From Desulfobacterales bacterium (GTDB lineage: Bacteria; Desulfobacterota; Desulfobacteria; Desulfobacterales; 4be13), in contig JAOZLU010000042.1 of the NCBI GenBank assembly GCA_029934695.1, positions 3,855 through 22,760 of the forward strand: a DNA stretch of 18,906 nt, in the 5' to 3' direction. The position numbers and the translations under genes were made by a program. The notes beneath the pieces are model-generated. The model saw nothing but the letters and a program-made list of their open reading frames with translations. It had not been told where the DNA came from and ran no database searches. The first letter of the stretch is position 1, and every line of letters starts with the position of its first letter. Below are positions 6,850 through 13,379 of the stretch, piece by piece.

Positions 6850-7527
6850 AAAACCGCGCTTTCTTCGGTGGATTGGAACGCCAATATCAGCGAGTTTGTG
6901 AAAGAAACATCCTTAACTGGGACGATTGCCAACTGCAACCTGAGACTGGCGATCTGGTCCAGACAGTTTGAGGAAACAGACAAAGGAAATCCCGCACTTC
7001 CGTTTATCAGGGAAATGCAGATTGCCGGGCATCATACAGCCGCTCTGACAGGTCTCGCACTTTACAAACCGGCCGCGGCCGCAATGCGGACGCTTCTGGA
7101 AACAACGCTGTTTTACACTTATTTTCGCTGTCATCCCTGTGAATTGGCAACTTTGGTGCGAAATGAGGACTATTTTGTTCAGAAGTCGGATTTGTTGGAT
7201 TATCACAAAAAGCACACGCCCGAGTTTGATGATTTCGGACTTGTCGGAAAAATAAACAAGTGGTATCGTCAGGTCTCATCCATCGTCCATGGACAGATTC
7301 CGGGAATCTGGACAGGGCATGAATCTCTGGCACAAACCAAACATGTCAGTGAACTTCTGCCAGTTGTTGTTGACGCTTTTCAGGAAGGAGAGGAAATTGT
7401 TCATCAGTTGTTTTTATGCACTGTCGGACGAGATCTGTGGCCCGGGTTTTCAACTGATTCAAAAAGGAAACTCCTAAAAGGTCTTCCGGGTGAGATAAAA
7501 AAAGCATTGGGCCTCGATGCGGCATAG
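6805..7527 (+). CDS. Uncharacterised 240-aa protein, possible HEPN-like
   Basis: I cannot place it with certainty. It is predominantly helical and contains AAMRTLLETTLFYTYF (near residues 92-107), a pattern seen in DUF5677/HEPN-like proteins, and YRQVSSIVHG, where R155 and H162 form an Rx6H arrangement like the catalytic motif of HEPN ribonucleases. The residue after Arg is Gln rather than the usual Asn, Asp or His, so the match is imperfect. Two ATGs (6805, 6832) are created by a 27-bp tandem duplication; either could be the start, and neither has a strong ribosome binding site, which fits coupling to the upstream gene through TAATG. Together with the ParA-like ATPase this could be a defence or toxin-type module. 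Confidence 0.7.
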   Translation: MTRKKLEQVMTREKLKTALSSVDWNANISEFVKETSLTGTIANCNLRLAIWSRQFEETDKGNPALPFIREMQIAGHHTAALTGLALYKPAAAAMRTLLETTLFYTYFRCHPCELATLVRNEDYFVQKSDLLDYHKKHTPEFDDFGLVGKINKWYRQVSSIVHGQIPGIWTGHESLAQTKHVSELLPVVVDAFQEGEEIVHQLFLCTVGRDLWPGFSTDSKRKLLKGLPGEIKKALGLDAA

Positions 7528-7538
7528 TTCCGGTTCAG

Positions 7539-8040
7539 TTATGCGCTGGATCGAAAACAACTTATGAGGAGTAAATCGCATGACAAAGGAACAGTTGAAG
7601 GAAAAAATCTATGATGTTCTCAGACGAGGATATTTTGACGGCCCTGACGACGCTGTTGATGTCTCCGACGGGCCGGAGGACAGCATTCACTTAGTCATCG
7701 TCAGCCGGAAATTTGACGGCAGGCGTCTGAAAGAGAAGAACAATATGATCTGGTCCCAACTGATGCAATTCCTGGCAGCGAATGAATGGGGCAAAGTCTC
7801 CCTGTCAGTCGGGGCAAGTCCCGAAGAAATAAAAGCGTCCTGACAAAGAAGAATGCAGATGAATGGCTGTTGTAATTTCTGATTATAACGGATTTAGGGA
7901 AGACCTGCAAAGTCCTGTAGGGGCGGCATATTTGTTGCATTTAAAGAGGCAGAATACGCTTCGATGATTTGCTGCGCCACGCGAGATGAATTCAGGTTTT
8001 AAGAACAGTGGACAAAAGACGGATGTGCCTGAGTTAAAAC
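7539..8040. repeat. Repeat copy B/C-type, about 500 bp shared with 16890-17381
   Basis: The homology starts at TTATGCGC just upstream of the BolA-like gene and runs through that gene, its 3' flank and the 116-bp core to the edge of the palindrome at 8040. The last 300 bases are nearly identical to copy C, while the 5' 100 bases differ at several positions and by a 10-base gap. It overlaps the 659-bp A/B repeat at 7925-8040. Confidence 0.9.
7580..7843 (+). CDS. BolA/IbaG-like small protein
   Basis: This 87-aa protein resembles the BolA/IbaG family. The core IHLVIVSRKFDGRRLKEKN, then a helix MIWSQLMQFLA and a final SPEEI match in order the BolA pattern of a V-x-F-G/D-G segment, a basic helix, and a terminal TPEEW-like motif. 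BolA-type proteins pair with monothiol glutaredoxins in Fe-S handling or act as DNA-binding regulators. The family's conserved metal-binding histidine position is not obvious, so the assignment is moderate. ATGAGGAG at 7563-7570 is the ribosome binding site. It follows the HEPN-like gene by 52 bases. A nearly identical but frameshifted copy lies at 16931. The A/B repeat starts 82 bases after its stop. Confidence 0.7.
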   Translation: MTKEQLKEKIYDVLRRGYFDGPDDAVDVSDGPEDSIHLVIVSRKFDGRRLKEKNNMIWSQLMQFLAANEWGKVSLSVGASPEEIKAS

Positions 8041-8583
8041 CACGAAATACACGAAAATTTCGGGTACGGAACATTCCCGTATTTTTTGTATCTTTTCGTG
8101 TGTTTCGTGTGTTTCGTGGTTAAAAAAGCAGGAGCCTGGGATATCCTTTTTCAGAAATCGCCTAATGAGGCTGTTCATCATGTCAGACTTTTATCAGCAA
8201 AATTACAGAGAATATCACGAAAAGACGTTTCGCATTGATCCGTCTTCCATTTTGCTTCCGCCTGCCCGACGACTTGCTCCCGGATCGGTCATACTGGATG
8301 CGGGGTGCGGCTCAGGGCGTGATCTGCTCTGGCTGAAAAACAGGGGCTTCAATGTGATCGGATTTGAACGCTCCCCGGGGCTGGCCGAACTGGCACGGGA
8401 GAATGCCGGATGCGAGGTCATCCAAGGGGATTTTGAATTGTATGATTTTTCCGGGTTCTCGGCAGATGCGATTGTTCTGACAGGGTCCCTGGTTCATGTT
8501 CCGCACAAAAGATTTCGGAAAGTGTTCGGAGCTGTCACGGCCGGCCTGAAAAACCGGGGATATGTGCTGGTGAGCCTGAAGGA
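7925..8583. repeat. Repeat copy B, 659-bp direct repeat of 4702-5360
   Basis: This is the presumed parental copy because the methyltransferase continues intact past the repeat edge at 8583. Between the copies lie the ParA-like, 167-aa, 240-aa and BolA-like genes. The first 116 bp (7925-8040) also occur at 17266-17381. The non-genic stretch 7844-8179 is entirely accounted for by this repeat and the 3' flank shared with copy C; I see no further gene in it. Confidence 0.93.
8038..8121. repeat. CACGAAA-type palindromic element (copy B)
   Basis: It appears identical to the element at 4815-4898. The arms AACCACGAAATACACGAAA and CGTGTGTTTCGTGGTT enclose a small TACGG/CCGTA hairpin. It sits between the 116-bp core and the methyltransferase and could form a long cruciform or a transcript hairpin reducing read-through. 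Confidence 0.8.
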
Positions 8584-8758
8584 GGGGACAGGGAAAAAAA
8601 CCGGTTCCGATGGCAGAATTTTTTATCTGTGGCAGGATGGGGATTTGCGAGAACTGTTTGCAGGCAGCGGCTTTGCAGTCCTGAACTTTTCTCGGCAGGG
8701 GTCTGTGATGGGAACAGGCGAGGTCTGGCTGGGGTATGTTCTCAGAAGAACTGTATGA
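8180..8758 (+). CDS. Class I SAM-dependent methyltransferase (intact copy)
   Basis: This 192-aa enzyme has motif I VILDAGCGSGRD (37-48), an acidic ribose-binding residue at E63 in GFER, a motif II-like IQGDF region and AIVLTGSLVHVP as the substrate-side strand. It resembles small tellurite-resistance/UbiE-like methyltransferases acting on small molecules; the substrate cannot be read from sequence. The start at 8180 follows GAGG at 8167-8170; an ATG at 8165 in the same frame is the alternative. The first 404 bases are duplicated at 4957, and a diverged fragment lies at 3157. It is not evidently part of the following operon, since a promoter-like region intervenes. Confidence 0.88.
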   Translation: MSDFYQQNYREYHEKTFRIDPSSILLPPARRLAPGSVILDAGCGSGRDLLWLKNRGFNVIGFERSPGLAELARENAGCEVIQGDFELYDFSGFSADAIVLTGSLVHVPHKRFRKVFGAVTAGLKNRGYVLVSLKEGTGKKTGSDGRIFYLWQDGDLRELFAGSGFAVLNFSRQGSVMGTGEVWLGYVLRRTV

Positions 8759-8793
8759 TTTTGCTTGACTTGTAAAACCTGTTCGGTTACATA

Positions 8794-8822
8794 GTCAGGT
8801 TATTCAGACTTACACTTATAAT
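8794..8822 (+). promoter_or_regulatory. Candidate promoter of the DUF4007 operon
   Basis: A consensus -10 hexamer TATAAT lies at 8817-8822 in an AT-rich stretch, 51 bases before the DUF4007 start. The -35 position (about 8794-8799, GTCAGG) is poor, so activation or extended contacts would be needed. A TTGACT at 8765-8770 lies too far upstream to pair with this -10. Confidence 0.45.
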
Positions 8823-8832
8823 ATAAAAACTT

Positions 8833-8854
8833 CCGATATGAACTGAACTATCGG
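8833..8854. promoter_or_regulatory. Inverted repeat, possible operator
   Basis: CCGATA and TATCGG are perfect 6-bp arms separated by 10 bases containing GAACTGAAC. The site lies 11-32 bases after the candidate -10 hexamer, where a bound dimeric repressor would block initiation or early elongation. No regulator gene is adjacent. Confidence 0.4.
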
Positions 8855-8872
8855 CTTAAAACTGTTTATACC

Positions 8873-9820
8873 ATGACTGATTTCAATGAATTACCAAACA
8901 GCGGCTTTTTTGCCAGACATGAAACCTTCTGCCCCAGATATGGATGGCTCAAAAAGGGATTTGACGGGGTTCTGAGTGACTCAGACATATTTGACACTCA
9001 GGATGCCATTGAAAAACTGGGTGTCGGCAAAAACATGGTCCGGGCGATCCGGTTCTGGGGGGTAGCCTTCAAGATCATCGAAGCCCGACAGGAATCAACC
9101 CGGCAGCGTCTGAGCGGGCCCATGAGGGGCACACGGTTTGGCAAAAAATTGCTTTCCGACAAAAACGGATGGGATCCCTTTTTGGAAGATCCCGGAACTC
9201 TGTGGCTGCTTCACTGGAATCTTTTTGTGCCACCCATTGCCGCGACCGCCTGGTCTTATGCGATCAACTTGAAAAACTTGGGTTTGTTCAGCCTACAGGA
9301 TTTGGGCCGGGCACTCTCAGACTGCAAAGAGAGTGTTCCCGAACTGAGCCGCTATTCAGATTCATCTCTGGAAAAAGACGCGTCCTGTTTCACCCGCATG
9401 TATGCTCCGGGCCGGCGGTTTTCAGAAGAGATCGAATGTCCGTTCACCCAGTTGGATTTGCTGCTTTCAGGGGAAAAAACACAGACGTTTCGGTTTAATA
9501 CGGATACCAAGCCTTCCCTGCCGGACATGATTTTTTTGGCAGCCTGTTTTGATTATGCCCGCCATTCCCAGCCAGACCTGAAAACCCTCGGCCTGAACAA
9601 AATTGTTTATCATATGAACAGCCCCGGAGCGGTGTTCAAGCTCTCTGAAACCGACGGGGGGCACCGTCTGGAACGTGCTGCTGAAAATCTGGATGGCGTG
9701 CTTTTCACGGAATCTTATGGAAATCGTCAGTTGCAATTTGAGCGGGAACCTGAAAACCTCTACTGGGAAGCGTTGATCCGTTATTTCAAAGATAGCGGGC
9801 ACATAGGATTTAAGCGATGA
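8873..9820 (+). CDS. DUF4007 family protein (SspB-like)
   Basis: The N-terminus GFFARHETFCPRYGWLKKGFD (split at residues 11-31) is the DUF4007 hallmark, and the 315-aa length fits the family. From memory, DUF4007 proteins accompany PAPS-reductase-like genes, and the DNA-nicking component SspB of Ssp single-strand phosphorothioation systems belongs here. A PAPS-reductase-like gene does occur downstream at 17418. No signal peptide or membrane segment is visible. No Shine-Dalgarno sequence precedes the ATG at 8873, so translation may start inefficiently. The TGA overlaps the next ATG by ATGA, indicating coupling with the large ATPase. The family call is strong; the SspB role is inferred from context. 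Confidence 0.85.
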   Translation: MTDFNELPNSGFFARHETFCPRYGWLKKGFDGVLSDSDIFDTQDAIEKLGVGKNMVRAIRFWGVAFKIIEARQESTRQRLSGPMRGTRFGKKLLSDKNGWDPFLEDPGTLWLLHWNLFVPPIAATAWSYAINLKNLGLFSLQDLGRALSDCKESVPELSRYSDSSLEKDASCFTRMYAPGRRFSEEIECPFTQLDLLLSGEKTQTFRFNTDTKPSLPDMIFLAACFDYARHSQPDLKTLGLNKIVYHMNSPGAVFKLSETDGGHRLERAAENLDGVLFTESYGNRQLQFEREPENLYWEALIRYFKDSGHIGFKR

Positions 9821-12800
9821 TTCTTTCAGATTTTGTATCACCGGATTCGGCAGTTGCCCGCTCTGTGAATTTGGAGCGGGATATGGGAGATGAGGCTGCC
9901 CTGCGTCAGTATCTTCTGACCGGCAAAGGATTGGAAATCATAGACCGCCTGACATCGGGGCTTAATGGGGAGCGGGTATCGGCCTGGTCTCTGACTGGCC
10001 CTTACGGCATGGGAAAATCCTCTTTTGTGAATTTTCTTCTTGCGCTGTGCGGCCCCGGCCAGAAAAAGGAAACCAAAATTGCCCGAAAGATGCTGAAGAA
10101 TAAGGATATTCAGTTACATGACAAATTTCAGAAAATCTTAACCAAAAACCGGGCCTCGGCCAAAGGATTTTTCCGTGTTGCGGCGACCTCGTCTTTTGAG
10201 CCGATAAACCGGACTTTGGCAGACGGTCTTCATCGTTCAATCGTCAAATTTCATACAGGAGCATCTGCTGAGAAAAAATTTAGGGGTCTGTTTTCTGATA
10301 TTGAAAAATCGCTCCGGCAGGAAATCATAGAAACGCAGCATCTGACAATGCTCTTTAAAAAAGTCGGGAAATTATCAGGTGTCCCTGTCACAATTTTTAT
10401 TGATGAGTTCGGCAAAAATCTTGAATTCATGGCCCGGCATCCGGCCCATGGGGATCTTTATATTTTGCAGACTCTGGCAGAAACCAGCAATATTTTCTTA
10501 TGGGTCTGTCTGCATCAGGCCTTTGATCTGTATTCATCAGGGCTTACATCCAACCAGATTCGGGAATGGGGAAAAATCCAGGGACGATTCGAGGATGTCT
10601 CCTTTGTGGAGCCTCGAAGACAAATGGTCCGTTTTATTGGTAAAACCCTTATCAGAAAAGGCAATGTGAAAAGCCTGAATAACAGCGTAAACAAATGGGC
10701 GAAATCTTTTCAGAATGAAATAAGCAGGTCAGATTTGACAGAACTGAAATTCCCCGAGATGGAAAACCTGACGCGTTTTTATCCCCTTCATCCTCTGACG
10801 GCTGCGATTCTGCCTGAGTTATGTGTCCGCTTTGCTCAGAATGACCGGACGCTTTTTGCATTTTTATGCAGCGGAGAGCCCAATGCTTTGCCGAGGTTTC
10901 TTTCAACTCAGACAATTATGCCCGGTTCCGGTCATCTTGTCACCTTCGGTGCGGAGTTTCTTTATGATTATTTTCTTTCTTCAGCGAACAGCGTCGCAAT
11001 GGGTCGGTCCGAATCTCAGCGATGGGTTGAAATACACAGTCTTATTGAGCAATCCAAGGGGTTGGATCCTTTTTGTCAGAGGATTTTAAAGGTCATCGGT
11101 CTTCTTAATCTGATTTCAGGGCCTTCGGGATTCCGGGCTTCGGAAAGGATGCTCTCTTTTGCATTTTTAAACCCTTTGGACTCGGATGTCAGAGATGAGG
11201 ATGAGGATGTTCGGAAAGCATTGCAAGTGCTTATTCAAAAAAGAATTCTGTTCTATCGGGAATATGCTGATGAGTATCGTCTGTGGGAGGGAACTGACTT
11301 TGACATTCCCTCTGCGATTCGCAAACGCAAAGCTTCTCTGGCTTATGAATCGCTTGACAAAGTTCTGGAGCATGCCTTTCCACTGACACCTCTCATAGCA
11401 TCCCGCCATTCATACCAGACAGGTACGCTGAGGCATTTTGAGAGGCATTGGTGTTCAAGTGAGCAAATTCTGAAAAAAATTCCAAAATGTTCTTCTGATG
11501 AAACAGACGGGCTGATTCTTTATTGCTTTGGCAGGGAATCCGGATTGGAAATCCCGCCTGACCGGACTGAAAACGGGCACCCGGTTGTGATCGCCTACTC
11601 AGACTGTGAGGAACAGATTCAGGAAATGATACTGGAGGCCGCCGCATCAAAGCTGGTACTGACAGATACGCCGGAGTTGGAACGGGACGGCGTTGCAAGA
11701 AAAGAGGCAGGACACACAGCGCACGCAACTGAGGAACGTCTGAAAAAACATCTTTCTGATATTTTCACACCTGGCAATTCCGATGTCACCTGGTATGCGG
11801 CTGGCCGGGCCTGTGAACTGAAGTCGGCCAGGAATCTCTCTCATCTGATATCTGAGCTTTGTGATGAAACCTATTCCAAATGCCCTGTCATCCGAAACGA
11901 GCTGATCAACCGCAAGTCTCTTTCTCCCGCGGCATCCAGAGCCAGGAGAGAGCTGATCGAGGCGATGATCATCAATGAAGCTGGGGAAAATCTCGGAATG
12001 ACAGGCACGGGTCCTGAAGTGGCGATTTATCGGACCATGCTGCTGGCCGAGAAAATACATAGTCTTGGAAAGGATGGCCGGTGGCAGTTTGTGGTTCCGG
12101 AAAAAGGGAGTTCGTATTTTAAGGCGTGGAATCTCATCACCAAGTCCGTTAAAAAGGCAGACAATGAGACCATTGAGGTGACTCAGCTGACGGATGCTCT
12201 CAGACATCCTCCGTTCGGTATGAAGGAAGGGCCGATACCTGTTTTAATCTGCCTTTTTCTGATCATAAATTCTGATGAACTCGCTTTATATCAGGAGGGT
12301 GCGTTTATTCCGTATCTTGCATCTGAAGAGATGGAGCTTATGGTGAAGCGGCCTGAGTTCTTTTCCATCAGGAGATTTGCTCCGATTGGCATCCAGGGGA
12401 GGATTTTCCAGATTTACAGGAATCTGCTCAACACAAGCCCTGTTCCGGGAGACACCCCAGTCAGAAATGCCACGATGGTCAGCGTTGTGGGGCCGCTTGT
12501 CCAGTTTGTCAACAGTTTGCCGGATTATGTCCGTCACTCCAGAGCATTGACGCGGGAGGCGCAAAACGTCCGTCATACACTTTTACAGGCAAAAGATCCC
12601 ATCCGGCTCCTGTTCACGGATATTCCGAACGCAATCGGGCTGTCACCCTTTGATGAACAGGAATCTGTCTCGGAAGAGGATGTCAAAGAATTTCAGGTTC
12701 GTTTCCGGACGGTTCTTGCTGAACTTGCTCAGTCTTACAGCGGTCTGATCAAAAGTGTGAAAATGGTTCTCACAAAGACGTTCGGATCGGGAGGCAGCGT

Positions 12801-13275
12801 GAGATCCCTGCGAGCGGAACTGAGAAAACGTGCGACCCCTCTTATCAGAAAATGCGGCGATAAGGAACTCAGTCCATTCTTGGGGGCCATCGCCGGTGCC
12901 TCGGGCAGCGATGAGGATTGGATTATCTCTGTTGCGACAATCGTCAGCAAACGGCCGGTTGACTCCTGGAGGGACAATGACATTCAGGTGTTCTCATCCC
13001 GCATGCATGATTTTCATAAGCGGTTCAGGGCGTTGGAATCTGTTGCTCTGGCTGAGAAAAACAAGCCGCCGGAAGTGGGGAAAAATAAGGAGGCAAGGTG
13101 GGTTTCAGTGACGCTGCCTGATGGCAAAACCTCAAGCGATGTTATTTGGACAAACAAATCCAAAAAGAGGAAGCTGGAAAAGGAATTGGCGGCATTGAAA
13201 AAACGGTATTCCAAGGAGGAGCTTGAGGGTCTTTTTGCCATGTTAGGTGAACACCTGCTGAAGAAAACCGCATGA
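9817..13275 (+). CDS. Large P-loop ATPase (SspC/BrxC-like)
   Basis: This 1152-aa protein has Walker A GPYGMGKSS (61-69) and Walker B VTIFIDEFG (191-199), followed by a long region without motifs I can name. The combination of an N-terminal P-loop with a very long C-terminal portion recalls the ATPases of phosphorothioation (SspC) and BREX (BrxC/PglY) systems, which power or gate DNA modification and defence. Its start overlaps the DUF4007 stop (ATGA), and its own stop overlaps the ATG of a 35-codon frame. Near the C-terminus a Lys-rich stretch (NKSKKRKLEKELAALKKRY) looks like a short coiled coil or nucleic-acid contact. Which family it belongs to needs profile searching, but a regulatory or motor ATPase is clear. 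Confidence 0.82.
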   Translation: MILSDFVSPDSAVARSVNLERDMGDEAALRQYLLTGKGLEIIDRLTSGLNGERVSAWSLTGPYGMGKSSFVNFLLALCGPGQKKETKIARKMLKNKDIQLHDKFQKILTKNRASAKGFFRVAATSSFEPINRTLADGLHRSIVKFHTGASAEKKFRGLFSDIEKSLRQEIIETQHLTMLFKKVGKLSGVPVTIFIDEFGKNLEFMARHPAHGDLYILQTLAETSNIFLWVCLHQAFDLYSSGLTSNQIREWGKIQGRFEDVSFVEPRRQMVRFIGKTLIRKGNVKSLNNSVNKWAKSFQNEISRSDLTELKFPEMENLTRFYPLHPLTAAILPELCVRFAQNDRTLFAFLCSGEPNALPRFLSTQTIMPGSGHLVTFGAEFLYDYFLSSANSVAMGRSESQRWVEIHSLIEQSKGLDPFCQRILKVIGLLNLISGPSGFRASERMLSFAFLNPLDSDVRDEDEDVRKALQVLIQKRILFYREYADEYRLWEGTDFDIPSAIRKRKASLAYESLDKVLEHAFPLTPLIASRHSYQTGTLRHFERHWCSSEQILKKIPKCSSDETDGLILYCFGRESGLEIPPDRTENGHPVVIAYSDCEEQIQEMILEAAASKLVLTDTPELERDGVARKEAGHTAHATEERLKKHLSDIFTPGNSDVTWYAAGRACELKSARNLSHLISELCDETYSKCPVIRNELINRKSLSPAASRARRELIEAMIINEAGENLGMTGTGPEVAIYRTMLLAEKIHSLGKDGRWQFVVPEKGSSYFKAWNLITKSVKKADNETIEVTQLTDALRHPPFGMKEGPIPVLICLFLIINSDELALYQEGAFIPYLASEEMELMVKRPEFFSIRRFAPIGIQGRIFQIYRNLLNTSPVPGDTPVRNATMVSVVGPLVQFVNSLPDYVRHSRALTREAQNVRHTLLQAKDPIRLLFTDIPNAIGLSPFDEQESVSEEDVKEFQVRFRTVLAELAQSYSGLIKSVKMVLTKTFGSGGSVRSLRAELRKRATPLIRKCGDKELSPFLGAIAGASGSDEDWIISVATIVSKRPVDSWRDNDIQVFSSRMHDFHKRFRALESVALAEKNKPPEVGKNKEARWVSVTLPDGKTSSDVIWTNKSKKRKLEKELAALKKRYSKEELEGLFAMLGEHLLKKTA

Positions 13276-13379
13276 CAAAGGAACTGCCGCACAATCCCTC
13301 TCAGACAGATAAAAATAAAATGAGGGAAAGAAAGAATGAGGATCAAAGTGAAATCGGATATGACGATATGTTTCCATAA
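13272..13379 (+). CDS. Possible 35-aa small ORF bridging ATPase and methyltransferase
   Basis: The ATG overlaps the ATPase stop as ATGA, exactly like the DUF4007-ATPase junction. The frame runs 35 codons and overlaps the methyltransferase start by 44 bases in another frame. The peptide is hydrophilic (start MTKELPHNPSQTDKNK, end YDDMFP). It may be a real small protein, a translational relay to the methyltransferase, or the remnant of an older methyltransferase N-terminus separated by a frameshift near the A-rich tract at 13377-13384. Confidence 0.3.
   Translation: MTKELPHNPSQTDKNKMRERKNEDQSEIGYDDMFP

Noticed and set aside
8765..8793. Promoter TTGACT-17-TACATA
   Set aside because: The -35 is good but the -10 matches only three of six bases. 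The TATAAT at 8817-8822 is a better -10, so this pair is not listed as a feature.
11647..12207. 186-codon reverse open frame inside the large ATPase
   Set aside because: It is antisense to a continuous 1152-codon frame with Walker motifs and has no recognisable domain or ribosome site.
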